In this document: piece after piece, positions 16,834 through 26,227 of the stretch
How positions within the stretch are numbered: position 1 is the stretch's first letter
How the letters are laid out: every line of letters begins with the position of its first letter
The notes under the pieces: model-generated
Seen by the model: the letters and a program-made list of their open reading frames with translations, nothing else
Told to the model about the DNA's origin: nothing
The model's database searches: none
Program-made: the position numbers and the translations under genes
Origin: Alcaligenaceae bacterium
Lineage (GTDB): Bacteria; Pseudomonadota; Gammaproteobacteria; Burkholderiales; Burkholderiaceae_B
Direction: 5' to 3'
NCBI GenBank assembly: GCA_029263615.1
Contig: JAJUFT010000012.1
Span: 1-41,482 of the forward strand
Length of the DNA: 41,482 bases

Positions 16834-18088
16834 GAACGGAGTCGCCATCACTGCCAGCAAGCGCGTCTACACGAGCCCCCGGGTCTTTCCTCTGCTCGTC
16901 CTGGGTTTTGCCAGCGGTCTGCCCCTCGCGCTGACGGGGGGCACGCTTCAGGCGTGGGCCACGCTGGACGGCGTATCCCTGCAGAGCATCGGTTTTCTGA
17001 CGCTCATCGGTTCCGCCTATACGCTCAAGTTTCTGTGGGCGCCCCTGGTCGACCGCTATTCCTTTCCCTTTCTGGGCCGCCGGCGCAGCTGGATCCTGCT
17101 GACTCAGCTGGCGCTCGCCGTGTGCGTGGCGGCCATGGGCCTCTATTCACCGGGCGACCAGCTCTTGCCGCTGGCTGCGCTGGCGGTCGTGGTGGCCTTC
17201 CTGTCGGCTACCCAGGACATTGCCTTCGATGCCTACAGTACCGACGTGCTGCGCAGCGAGGAGCGCGCCGCCGGAGCGGCCGTCAAGGTGCTGGGTTACC
17301 GGCTGGCCATGATCGTTTCGGGCGGGTTGGCGCTGGTCATCGCTGATCAGTGGCTGGGCTGGCACAACACCTATTTCCTCATGGGCGGGCTGATGGCCGT
17401 CTGTGCGCTGGCCACGGTGCTGGCTCCCGAGCCGGAGGTGGTGGCGGCGGCGCCCCGTTCCCTGGCCGTGGCCGTGGTCGAGCCGCTGGCGGAGTTCTTC
17501 CGGCGTCGCGGGGCCATCACGATTCTGCTGCTGATCGTGCTCTACAAGCTTGGCGATGCGTTTGCCGGAGCGCTGTCCACTACCTTCCTGCTGCGCGGCG
17601 CCGGCTTCACGGGGACCGAAGTCGGAGCGGTGAACAAGGTGTTCGGGCTGGCGGCAACCATCGTCGGAGCCCTGGCGGGGGGAACCATCATGGCGCGCCT
17701 GGGGCTGTACCGTTCGCTGATGTGGTTCGGCCTGCTGCAGGCGGTTTCGAATTTCGGTTACTGGCTGTTGGCGGTGACGCCGCCCCATTTGTATTCCATG
17801 GCCGGCATCATCATGCTGGAAAACCTGTGCGGCGGCCTGGGCACGGCGGCCTTCGTGGCCCTGCTGATGGCGCTGTGCCGGCAGGAGTTCTCGGCCACGC
17901 AGTTCGCATTGTTGTCCGCCTTGTCTGCCGTGGGCCGCACCTACCTGGCGGGCCCGCTGACCCCGCCCCTGGTCGAGGCGCTGGGGTGGCCGGGCTTCTT
18001 CGTGATCACCGTCCTGATTGCGGTGCCCGGTCTCGTTCTGCTGTACTTCCGGCGCGAGGAAATCAGGGCGCTGGATTCGGATCGGTGA
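16817..18088 (+). CDS. ampG: AmpG-like muropeptide permease (MFS)
   Basis: A membrane protein of up to 423 aa with about 12 helices. It matches AmpG, which imports GlcNAc-anhydromuramyl peptides for cell-wall recycling: VLGFASGLPLALTGGTLQAW, GSAYTLKFLWAPLVDRY, FLGRRRSWIL, ATQDIAFDAYSTDVL, YKLGDAFAGALSTTFLL. The only conventional start before the first helix is TTG 16817, inside metW and without a clear Shine-Dalgarno. ATC at 16847 has an excellent ACGGAG site 5 bases upstream and would give a natural N-terminus (TASKRVYTSPRVFPLL). It may be a true ATC start, an ATG lost by mutation, or a base error. It probably belongs to the metXW transcript. Its 3' end overlaps the convergent VOC gene by 26 bp. 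Confidence 0.85.
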   Translation: MNPASENGVAITASKRVYTSPRVFPLLVLGFASGLPLALTGGTLQAWATLDGVSLQSIGFLTLIGSAYTLKFLWAPLVDRYSFPFLGRRRSWILLTQLALAVCVAAMGLYSPGDQLLPLAALAVVVAFLSATQDIAFDAYSTDVLRSEERAAGAAVKVLGYRLAMIVSGGLALVIADQWLGWHNTYFLMGGLMAVCALATVLAPEPEVVAAAPRSLAVAVVEPLAEFFRRRGAITILLLIVLYKLGDAFAGALSTTFLLRGAGFTGTEVGAVNKVFGLAATIVGALAGGTIMARLGLYRSLMWFGLLQAVSNFGYWLLAVTPPHLYSMAGIIMLENLCGGLGTAAFVALLMALCRQEFSATQFALLSALSAVGRTYLAGPLTPPLVEALGWPGFFVITVLIAVPGLVLLYFRREEIRALDSDR

Positions 18089-18506
18089 CGGCAGCCGCCG
18101 GTTCCGGGTTCCAGGCTACTTCCCACAGGTGCCCGTCCGGGTCCTTGAAGATGCCCGAATAGCCACCCAGCAGCGTGTCATGCGCCGGCTTGACGACCAG
18201 GCCACCCGCCTGTGCCGCCTGCTGCAGCACTTCATCGACTTCCGGCCGTTCTGCCACGCAGTGGCTCAGCATGAACTCCGTCATGGCCGGCGATTGAAGC
18301 TCGATGCCCGCCTCGTGCGCCAGACTCTCGCGGGGCCACAGGGCCAGGGCCAGTCCAGGCTGCAGTTCGAAAATGGCGGCCGCCCCATATTCGAAGTCGG
18401 CCCCGACGATGCCTCGTGTCTTCAAGCCCAGGCCGTCTCGGTAGAAGCGTACCGATTTCTCCAGATTGTCGACGGCCAGCGTGATGATAGAGATATGCGG
18501 TTTCAT
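18063..18506 (-). CDS. VOC-family (glyoxalase/bleomycin-resistance fold) protein
   Basis: A 147-aa protein with the vicinal-oxygen-chelate fold: two beta-alpha-beta-beta-beta modules, starting ISIITLAVDNLEKSVRFYRDGLGLKT and ending GYSGIFKDPDGHLWEVAWNP. Such proteins bind a metal through paired His/Glu residues; the final Glu in LWEVAW is present. The reaction and substrate cannot be predicted; it could be a lyase, dioxygenase or binding protein. The start ATG 18506 follows the xth stop after two bases, so it is co-transcribed with exonuclease III. Confidence 0.85.
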   Translation of the reverse strand: MKPHISIITLAVDNLEKSVRFYRDGLGLKTRGIVGADFEYGAAAIFELQPGLALALWPRESLAHEAGIELQSPAMTEFMLSHCVAERPEVDEVLQQAAQAGGLVVKPAHDTLLGGYSGIFKDPDGHLWEVAWNPEPAAAVTDPNPAP

Positions 18507-18508
18507 GG

Positions 18509-19288
18509 TCAGAACTCGTAGTCGTAGTCGATGGTCAGGGGGGCGTGGTCGCTGAATCGCTGTGCTTTGTAGATGGACGCCTCTCGTGCCGCGGCAGCGA
18601 GCCCCGGCGTGGCAATCTGATAGTCGATGCGCCAGCCCACATTCTTGGCCCATGCCTGACCGCGGTTGCTCCACCAGGTATACCCGTCGCCGGTGGCTTC
18701 CGGGTAGAGGCGGCGGTAGACGTCGACCCAGCCTTGTTCTTCGAACACCCGTGTCAGCCATTCCCTTTCCTCGGGAAGAAAGCCGCTGTTCTTGAGGTTG
18801 CCTTTCCAGTTCTTGAGGTCGATCTCGCGGTGCGCGATATTCCAGTCGCCGCAGATGACGACTTCCCGCCCACAGCAGGCCAGCTGTGCCAGGTGGCCGA
18901 AGAAGCGTTCCATGAACTCGAATTTGGCGGCTTGCCGGTGGTCGCCGCTGGAGCCGGAAGGCAGGTAGACTGAAATGACGGCGAGCTTGTCGTAGACGAG
19001 TTCCAGATAACGCCCTTCGGCGTCGATTTCCGGGACGCCCAGGCCTTCGATGACCTGATTGGGCAGCCTGCGGGCGTAGATGCCCACTCCGCTGTAGCCC
19101 TTTTTTTCGGCGTAGTGGAAGTAGCCCTGATACCCCGGCGGGGCAAGCATGGCCTCCGTCATGTTGGCTGCCTGGGCCTTGAGCTCCTGTAGACAGACGA
19201 AGTCGGCGTTTTGTTCGGGAAGCCAGTCGAGAAAGCCTTTGGAGACCGCCGAGCGGATGCCATTGAGGTTGGCCGTGATGATGCGCAT
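18509..19288 (-). CDS. xth: Exodeoxyribonuclease III (AP endonuclease)
   Basis: A 259-aa enzyme of the exonuclease III/EEP family that cleaves DNA at abasic sites and degrades 3' ends in base-excision repair. Catalytic segments are ITANLNGIRSA, LQELKA (metal-binding Glu), GYSGVGIYAR, VISVYLPSGSSGD, CGDWNIAHREIDLKN (Asp/Asn), and SDHAPL (Asp/His pair). The length is normal. The start is ATG 19288 (MRIITANLNGIRS), typical of the family. It is divergent from pyrE and immediately followed by the VOC gene. Confidence 0.96.
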   Translation of the reverse strand: MRIITANLNGIRSAVSKGFLDWLPEQNADFVCLQELKAQAANMTEAMLAPPGYQGYFHYAEKKGYSGVGIYARRLPNQVIEGLGVPEIDAEGRYLELVYDKLAVISVYLPSGSSGDHRQAAKFEFMERFFGHLAQLACCGREVVICGDWNIAHREIDLKNWKGNLKNSGFLPEEREWLTRVFEEQGWVDVYRRLYPEATGDGYTWWSNRGQAWAKNVGWRIDYQIATPGLAAAAREASIYKAQRFSDHAPLTIDYDYEF

Positions 19289-19427
19289 GTGTTCCTTCGT
19301 TGAAATGGACAGTTGAACTTTAACAGCATGGGCGCCACAGGGCGATGCGACAGAAAGCGGGACGGGGCTGCGTGAGACGGTCCGATATGACGGATAATGT
19401 CGCTTTTTCGCGTATCAGGCAGATATC

Positions 19428-20099
19428 ATGGCAAACGCAAGCAACCGCGAGGCATTCGTTCGGTTCGCCCTGCAGCAGGGGGTGCTCAGGTTCGGCGAGT
19501 TCAAGGTCAAATCGGGGCGCATCAGTCCCTATTTCTTCAATGCCGGGCTCTTCAATACCGGCGCGTCCGTCGGGCGTCTGGCGCAGTTCTACGCCCAGGC
19601 GCTGGTCGATTCGGGTGTTGAGTTCGACATGCTGTTCGGGCCCGCCTACAAGGGCATTCCGTTGTCCACGGCCACGGCCATCGAGCTGGCTCGCCACCCA
19701 CAGATGGCGGGACGAGATGTTCCGTTCGCCTTCAATCGGAAGGAAGCCAAGGACCACGGTGAGGGTGGCATGCTGGTGGGGGCGCCCTTGAAGGGCAAGG
19801 TCGTGATCATCGATGACGTGATCACTGCGGGAACCTCGGTGCGGGAGTCGGTGCAGATCATTCGCGATGCGGGCGCCGAGCCTGCTGCTGTGCTGATCGC
19901 ATTGGACCGCATGGAGCGTGCGGGCCCCGATGACGCCCTTTCACCCCATTCCGCTGTACAGGATGTCCAGCTGACCCACGGCATGCCGGTGGTCAGCATT
20001 GCGTCCCTGGAGGACATCATGTCGGTGCTGGAGGGCGATGCGGGCCTCGCCGCGCACCGCGAGGCCGTTCAAGCCTACCGGACGCGCTACGGGGTGTGA
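19428..20099 (+). CDS. pyrE: Orotate phosphoribosyltransferase
   Basis: A 223-aa enzyme that joins orotate to PRPP to form orotidine 5'-monophosphate in pyrimidine synthesis. It shows [18 protein letters not shown]-type sequence (here [16 protein letters not shown]), [10 protein letters not shown], the mobile catalytic loop around [13 protein letters not shown], and the PRPP-binding motif [13 protein letters not shown]. The start is ATG 19428. A GATAAT at 19393-19398 is a candidate -10 but its -35 is poor. The 139-bp spacer to the divergent xth gene holds nothing else recognisable. Confidence 0.96.
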   Translation: MANASNREAFVRFALQQGVLRFGEFKVKSGRISPYFFNAGLFNTGASVGRLAQFYAQALVDSGVEFDMLFGPAYKGIPLSTATAIELARHPQMAGRDVPFAFNRKEAKDHGEGGMLVGAPLKGKVVIIDDVITAGTSVRESVQIIRDAGAEPAAVLIALDRMERAGPDDALSPHSAVQDVQLTHGMPVVSIASLEDIMSVLEGDAGLAAHREAVQAYRTRYGV

Positions 20100-20108
20100 T
20101 TCCGTAGC

Positions 20109-20134
20109 TTGCCGGGCTGACGCGGGCCCGGCAA
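20109..20134. terminator. Hairpin between convergent pyrE and gatB
   Basis: A perfect 9-bp inverted repeat, TTGCCGGGC (20109-20117) and GCCCGGCAA (20126-20134), has an 8-base loop. It starts 10 bp after the pyrE stop and ends 11 bp before the gatB stop. It lacks a T run on either strand, so it is at most a weak bidirectional terminator or an mRNA 3'-end stabiliser. Confidence 0.5.
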
Positions 20135-20144
20135 CCCGGCGGGG

Positions 20145-21602
20145 TCAGGCGTCCAGCTTTTCCTTGAGCAGCTGGTTCACTTGCTGGGGGTTGGCCTTGC
20201 CCTTGGCGGCCTTCATGACCTGACCCACCAGGGAGTTGAAGGCTTTTTGACGGCCGGCGCGGTATTCCTCGACAATGGCCGGGTTCGCGGCCAGCACTTC
20301 GTCGATCATGGCACTGATGGCGCCGGTGTCGCTGATCTGCTTGAGGCCGCGTGCCTCGATGATGGCGTCCGGGTTGCCGCCTTCTTCGCCAGCCCACATG
20401 GCGGCGAAGACGTCGCGCGCAATTTTGTTGGAGATCGTGCCGTCGATGATGCGCTGGATCAGGGCGGCCAGGCGCTCGGGGCTCACCGGGCAGTCGGCCA
20501 GCTCCCGCTCTTCGCGGTTCAGCGTGGCCGCCAGCTCGCCGAGGATCCAGTTGGCGCCCAGTTTGGCCTGACCTTCCGGCAGGGCCGCCGCGACTTTCTC
20601 GAAGTAATCGGAGGTGGCGCGGTCCATGGTGAGCTGGGCGGCGTCATAGGCCGTGAGGCCCAGTTCCTCTTCGAAGCGCTGGCGCTTTTGCGAAGGCAGT
20701 TCGGGCATGGTGGCACGCACGCGCTCGATCCATTCCTGCGAGACGACCAGCGGGGGCAGGTCGGGGTCGGGGAAATAGCGGTAGTCGTGCGCGTCTTCCT
20801 TGCTGCGCATGCTGCGGGTCTCGTCGCGGTCCGCGTCGTACAGACGCGTTTCCTGGACGATGCTGCCGCCGTCTTCAATGCATTCGATCTGGCGGCGTGC
20901 TTCATAAAGAATGGCGCGCTCCAGAAAACGGAAAGAGTTCACGTTCTTGATTTCGCAGCGGGTGCCGAACTCGGCCTGGCCGCGCCGTCGCACGGACACG
21001 TTGGCGTCGACCCGGAACGAGCCTTCCTGCATGTTGCCGTCGCAGATGCCCAGCCACACCACCAGGCTGTGCAGGGCGCGCGCATAGGCCACGGCTTCGG
21101 CTGCAGAACGCAGTTCGGGCTCGGTGACGATTTCCAGCAGCGGCGTGCCGGCACGGTTCAGGTCGATGCCGGTGGACGATTCGCCGTGCGGGCCGGTGAA
21201 GTTCTCATGCAGCGACTTGCCGGCGTCTTCTTCCAGGTGGGCGCGCGTCAGATTGACGACCTTCTCTTCGTCGCCGACGAAGAAACGCAGCGAGCCGCCC
21301 TGCACGATCGGGATCTCGAGCTGGCTGATCTGGTAGTTCTTGGGCAGGTCGGGGTAGAAGTAGTTCTTGCGCTCGAACTTGGAGAGCGGCGCAATATGGG
21401 CCCCGACCGCCAGGCCGAAACGGATGGCGCGCTCGACGGCCCCCCGGTTCATGACCGGAAGGGTGCCGGGCAACGCCAGGTCGACGATGTTGGCCTGCGT
21501 ATTGGGCGCGGCACCGAAGCGGGTGCTGCTGCTAGAAAAGATCTTGGATTCGGTGGAAAGCTGAACGTGCGTTTCCAGGCCGATGACGATTTCCCAATCC
21601 AT
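20145..21602 (-). CDS. gatB: Asp-tRNA(Asn)/Glu-tRNA(Gln) amidotransferase subunit B
   Basis: A 485-aa subunit that binds the misacylated tRNA and activates its carboxyl group in the GatCAB complex. The N-terminus [25 protein letters not shown] is diagnostic, followed by [41 protein letters not shown], and the C-terminal YqeY-like tail domain. The start ATG 21602 overlaps the gatA stop by one base (TAATG). It is the last gene of gatC-gatA-gatB. The complex shows that Gln-tRNA and/or Asn-tRNA is made partly by the indirect route here. Confidence 0.97.
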   Translation of the reverse strand: MDWEIVIGLETHVQLSTESKIFSSSSTRFGAAPNTQANIVDLALPGTLPVMNRGAVERAIRFGLAVGAHIAPLSKFERKNYFYPDLPKNYQISQLEIPIVQGGSLRFFVGDEEKVVNLTRAHLEEDAGKSLHENFTGPHGESSTGIDLNRAGTPLLEIVTEPELRSAAEAVAYARALHSLVVWLGICDGNMQEGSFRVDANVSVRRRGQAEFGTRCEIKNVNSFRFLERAILYEARRQIECIEDGGSIVQETRLYDADRDETRSMRSKEDAHDYRYFPDPDLPPLVVSQEWIERVRATMPELPSQKRQRFEEELGLTAYDAAQLTMDRATSDYFEKVAAALPEGQAKLGANWILGELAATLNREERELADCPVSPERLAALIQRIIDGTISNKIARDVFAAMWAGEEGGNPDAIIEARGLKQISDTGAISAMIDEVLAANPAIVEEYRAGRQKAFNSLVGQVMKAAKGKANPQQVNQLLKEKLDA

Positions 21603-23128
21603 TATTGCTGTCCTGGAGTACGTTGATGCCAGTCGGTGGCCTGCTGGAAGCAGTCAGCGATCGCGAGCAATTCGCCTTCCGCGAAGTAGTTGCCGATGAT
21701 CTGCAGCCCGATGGGTAGCTTGGGCTCGGCACTGAAACCGCAGGGAACGGACATGGCGGGCAGGCCGGCCAGGTTGACGCTCAGCGTGTAGACATCGGCC
21801 AGCCAGTCGGCGATCGGGTCTTCGCGATTGTCGCCGATCTGACGGGCCACCGAGGGCGCGACCGGCCCCATGATGACGTCGCAGTGTTCGGCGAAGGCCT
21901 TCTGGAAGTCGTCGGTGATCATGCGGCGGACGCGTTGGGCCTGCAGGTAGTAGGCGTCGTAGTAGCCATGGCACAGCACATAGGTGCCGGCCAGAATGCG
22001 CCGGCGCACTTCCGGCCCGAACCCCTCGAAGCGGGAACGACTGGTCATTTCCTCGAGGTCGGAATATTCGGCAGCGCGATGGCCGTACCGGACGCCATCG
22101 AAGCGCGACAGGTTGGTGGACGCTTCGGCCGGGGCGATCACGTAATAGGACGGGATGGAGAGCTCGGTGCGCGGCAGGGAGATGTCCACGCGGATGGCGC
22201 CGAGGGATTCGAAGGTCTGGAGCGCCTGTTCCACCGCCTGGGCGACGTCGGCCGACAGCCCGTCATTGAAGTATTCACGGGGAACGCCGATGCGCAGGCC
22301 CTCGAGCGGACGCTCGCCCTTCTGCTGCTGGCGGGCCAGGGCGGCCTCGAAGCGCGAACGCACGCGTGCGCCGCCATTGATTTCACCGTTGCAGCTTTCC
22401 AGGCTGGTGGAATCCATGGGGTCGAAGCCGACCATGGCTTCCAGCAGTTCCAGCAGATCGCGCGCGTTGCGCGCGATCGGGCCGGCCTGATCGAGACTGG
22501 AGCCGTAGGCGATCATGCCGAAACGGGAAACCGTGCCGTAGGTCGGCTTGATGCCTGAAGCGCCGCAGAACGCGGAAGGCTGACGGATGGAGCCGCCGGT
22601 GTCGGTGCCGGTGGAGGCCATCAGCAGGCCGGCGGCCACGGCAGCGGCCGAGCCCCCCGAGGAGCCACCCGGAATGCGGTTGGGGTCCCAGGGGTTATGC
22701 ACCTGGCCGAAGAAGGAGGTTTCGTTGCCCGACCCCATGGCGAATTCGTCGCAGTTGAGCTTGCCCAGGGACACGGCGCCGGCATCCGCCAGGCGGCTGA
22801 CCACGGTGGCATCGAAGGGGCTGACGTAGTTTTCCAGCATGCGGCTGCAGGCCGTGGTGCGCCACCCGCGCGTGACGAAGACGTCTTTATGGCCGATGGG
22901 AATCCCCGCCAGGGGGCCGGCGTTGCCGGCTTTCAGTGCGGCGTCGGCACGTGCGGCTTGCGCCAACGTGAGTTCGGGGTCGACATGAACGAAGGCATTC
23001 AGCGAGGATTCGCTGATGGCGTCCAGCGCACTGCGAGCCAGTTCGGTGGCGCTCAGTTTGCCCGAGCGCAGGGCGTCTCGCACAGCCTGGATGCTGCTGA
23101 ATTGGGTGTGTAGGGGTTGTTTTGCCAT
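21602..23128 (-). CDS. gatA: Asp-tRNA(Asn)/Glu-tRNA(Gln) amidotransferase subunit A
   Basis: A 508-aa amidase-signature glutaminase that supplies ammonia to GatB. The Ser-cisSer-Lys triad is visible: Lys in [11 protein letters not shown], the cis-Ser in [14 protein letters not shown], and the nucleophile in [18 protein letters not shown]. The C-terminal region ends [25 protein letters not shown], usual for GatA. The start is ATG 23128, three bases after the gatC stop. Confidence 0.97.
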   Translation of the reverse strand: MAKQPLHTQFSSIQAVRDALRSGKLSATELARSALDAISESSLNAFVHVDPELTLAQAARADAALKAGNAGPLAGIPIGHKDVFVTRGWRTTACSRMLENYVSPFDATVVSRLADAGAVSLGKLNCDEFAMGSGNETSFFGQVHNPWDPNRIPGGSSGGSAAAVAAGLLMASTGTDTGGSIRQPSAFCGASGIKPTYGTVSRFGMIAYGSSLDQAGPIARNARDLLELLEAMVGFDPMDSTSLESCNGEINGGARVRSRFEAALARQQQKGERPLEGLRIGVPREYFNDGLSADVAQAVEQALQTFESLGAIRVDISLPRTELSIPSYYVIAPAEASTNLSRFDGVRYGHRAAEYSDLEEMTSRSRFEGFGPEVRRRILAGTYVLCHGYYDAYYLQAQRVRRMITDDFQKAFAEHCDVIMGPVAPSVARQIGDNREDPIADWLADVYTLSVNLAGLPAMSVPCGFSAEPKLPIGLQIIGNYFAEGELLAIADCFQQATDWHQRTPGQQ

Positions 23129-23131
23129 GCT

Positions 23132-23440
23132 TTACTCGATGACCGTGGGCACCAGAAAGAGGCCTTCGGCCTGGGCGGGCGCGTTCGCCATGAGTTCGGC
23201 GCGCTCGCTTTCCGTGAGAGTGGGCGCCGCGACGTCATCGCGCAGGCGCAGCTGAATGTCCTGGTGGGCCGACAGGGGGTGCGCCATGGGCTCGACCCCC
23301 TGGGTGTCCACCGCCTGCAGACGGGCCATCAGACCGAGGATGTCGTTCAGTTCCTTTTGGGTCTGGGCGGTCTCTTCGGGCGAAAGTTCGATGCGCGCCA
23401 AGCGGGCGATGCGCATCACGTCTTGCTCGGAAATTGCCAT
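23132..23440 (-). CDS. gatC: Asp-tRNA(Asn)/Glu-tRNA(Gln) amidotransferase subunit C
   Basis: A 102-aa subunit that wraps around GatA and joins it to GatB. It is recognisable by the N-terminus VMRIARLARIELSPEE, the middle LNDILGLMARLQAVDTQGVEPMAHP, and the extended tail ending EGLFLVPTVIE. It is the first gene of the gat operon, reading away from mreB. Confidence 0.96.
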   Translation of the reverse strand: MAISEQDVMRIARLARIELSPEETAQTQKELNDILGLMARLQAVDTQGVEPMAHPLSAHQDIQLRLRDDVAAPTLTESERAELMANAPAQAEGLFLVPTVIE

Positions 23441-23509
23441 GAGAGTGTGGACCGGTAGCGTGGGGAAAAAGGATTGTTACGGCGTTATCGAAGGGTTACT
23501 GATGGCCGT

Positions 23510-24697
<1,188 letters not shown>

Positions 24698-24753
24698 TTT
24701 CGGTATTGCACTGACCCGCGTGCGGTCCGGCGCGGGGCGGTTTCAACATACTC

Positions 24754-25644
24754 ATGCAGGAAAACGGCTCGCTGAAGTTGTTCAGGCACGGTCCACCAGC
24801 CGAAGTTCGGCTGTTTGCGCTGGCTTTCCTTTCGCTCGCCTTGCTGCTGGTTGATGCCCGCTGGTCCACGCTCGAGCCCGTGCGCCAGGGCATTTCGGTT
24901 CTGCTCTATCCCTTCCAGCGTATCATGCTGGCCCCACGCGATGGGGTGGAGCGCGTGAAGGGCTGGATCGATGCGGCCAACGAAATGCGCATTGAGAAGG
25001 AAGCCCTGCAGCGACAGCGCATCGAACTGGCCCAGATGGCCACGCATGCGGCTCAGCTTGCGGCCGAAAATGACCAGCTCAGGCGCCTGCTGAATGTGCC
25101 GGGCACGGTCACCCAGCCGGCCATTGCAGTGGAAGTGCTCTTTGAGCCCACCAGTGCCTTCAATCACCACCTGGTCTTCAACAAGGGAAGTTCCAGCGGC
25201 ATCCAGCCGGGCATGCCGGTCATTGACGAGGGTGGCGTGGTCGGCCAGATCGTTCGTGTGACCCCATTCACCTCCGAGGCCGCGCTGATCACCGACGACA
25301 AACTCTCCATTCCCGTGCAGATCCTGCGCAATGGCCTGCGCCTGATTGCCTTTGGCGGGGGCGCGGACGGCAAGATGGAGGTGCGGTATCTCACGGCGGG
25401 CGCCGACATCGAGCCAGGCGACGAGCTCGTCACCAGCGGCATCGGCGGCCTGTTCCCGGCCGGCCTGTCGGTGGCGCGCATCGACAGCGTGCACCGCGAT
25501 TCCGCCACCGGCTTTGCGATGGCGCTGGCTTCGCCGCTGGCCCACCCGGAGCGGCATCGTCATTTCTTGGTGCTGCAGGTCGATGTCGAAGCGGCCCGAC
25601 GGCACCGTGAGGCGCTCAACGGCACCGCGGGGGACCTGCGCTGA
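24754..25644 (+). CDS. mreC: Rod-shape-determining protein MreC
   Basis: A 296-aa bitopic inner-membrane protein: a short cytoplasmic N-terminus, one membrane helix (about 20-40, RLFALAFLSLALLLVDARW), a coiled-coil segment (about 65-110, with IEKEALQRQRIELAQMATHAAQLAAENDQLRRLL), and then the two beta-barrel MreC domains (FNHHLVFNKGSSSGIQPGMPVIDEGGVVGQIV, LVTSGIGGLFPAGLSVARI). It links MreB filaments to PBP2. The stop overlaps the mreD start by one base. Confidence 0.96.
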   Translation: MQENGSLKLFRHGPPAEVRLFALAFLSLALLLVDARWSTLEPVRQGISVLLYPFQRIMLAPRDGVERVKGWIDAANEMRIEKEALQRQRIELAQMATHAAQLAAENDQLRRLLNVPGTVTQPAIAVEVLFEPTSAFNHHLVFNKGSSSGIQPGMPVIDEGGVVGQIVRVTPFTSEAALITDDKLSIPVQILRNGLRLIAFGGGADGKMEVRYLTAGADIEPGDELVTSGIGGLFPAGLSVARIDSVHRDSATGFAMALASPLAHPERHRHFLVLQVDVEAARRHREALNGTAGDLR

Positions 25645-26213
25645 TGGCCCGCCGAGTCAAGGTCGAGGTCTCGCGCAAAGGCGCCGGGCTGTCTTCGCTG
25701 GAGCCCATCGATGCGGCCCCCTTCCGCCTGGCGGCCAATCCGGGGTTCATCTGGCTCACCGTGGTTCTGGTCTGGCTGTTTTCGCTGCTTCCCTGGCGGG
25801 TATGGCAGCCGGCACCCGACCTGCTGCTGCTCGTCATCGCATATTGGTGCCTGAACGAGCCGCGCCGCATGGGCATGGGCACCGCCTTCTGTTTCGGCAT
25901 TCTGATGGATGTGCATGACGGCAGTCTGCTTGGCGTGCACGCGCTCACCTATACCCTGGCCGCCTACGGCACCCTGGTACTGTCGCGGCGGCTGCAGCGC
26001 TTCAATTCGGTGGTTCAGTGCCTGCATGTGCTGCCCATCTTCGTCATTGCCAAATCGGCCAGCCGCCTCATCGAGGGCTGGCTGGCGGGCGAATGGCTGG
26101 GGTGGAACTGGCTCTGGTCCGCCTTCCTCATGGCGCTGTTGTGGCCATTGGTCGATGTGCTGTTGCAGATGCCGCAGCGTCGCCATGAGGAAGGCGACGG
26201 CGGCGCGGTCTGA
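25644..26213 (+). CDS. mreD: Rod-shape-determining protein MreD
   Basis: A 189-aa inner-membrane protein with five or six helices after a charged 30-residue N-terminus. It shows LLLLVIAYWCLNEPRRMGMGTAFCFGILMDVHDGSLLGVHALTYTLAAY, typical of MreD. It works with MreC in the elongasome. The start ATG overlaps the mreC stop (TGATG), and mrdA begins 14 bp after its stop, so the genes are translated together. Confidence 0.94.
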   Translation: MARRVKVEVSRKGAGLSSLEPIDAAPFRLAANPGFIWLTVVLVWLFSLLPWRVWQPAPDLLLLVIAYWCLNEPRRMGMGTAFCFGILMDVHDGSLLGVHALTYTLAAYGTLVLSRRLQRFNSVVQCLHVLPIFVIAKSASRLIEGWLAGEWLGWNWLWSAFLMALLWPLVDVLLQMPQRRHEEGDGGAV

Positions 26214-26227
26214 GGGCGGCGCCAGGC

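Noticed and set aside
20181-21626. 481-codon plus-strand open frame
   Set aside because: It lies wholly antisense to gatB and is a shadow of its codon bias.
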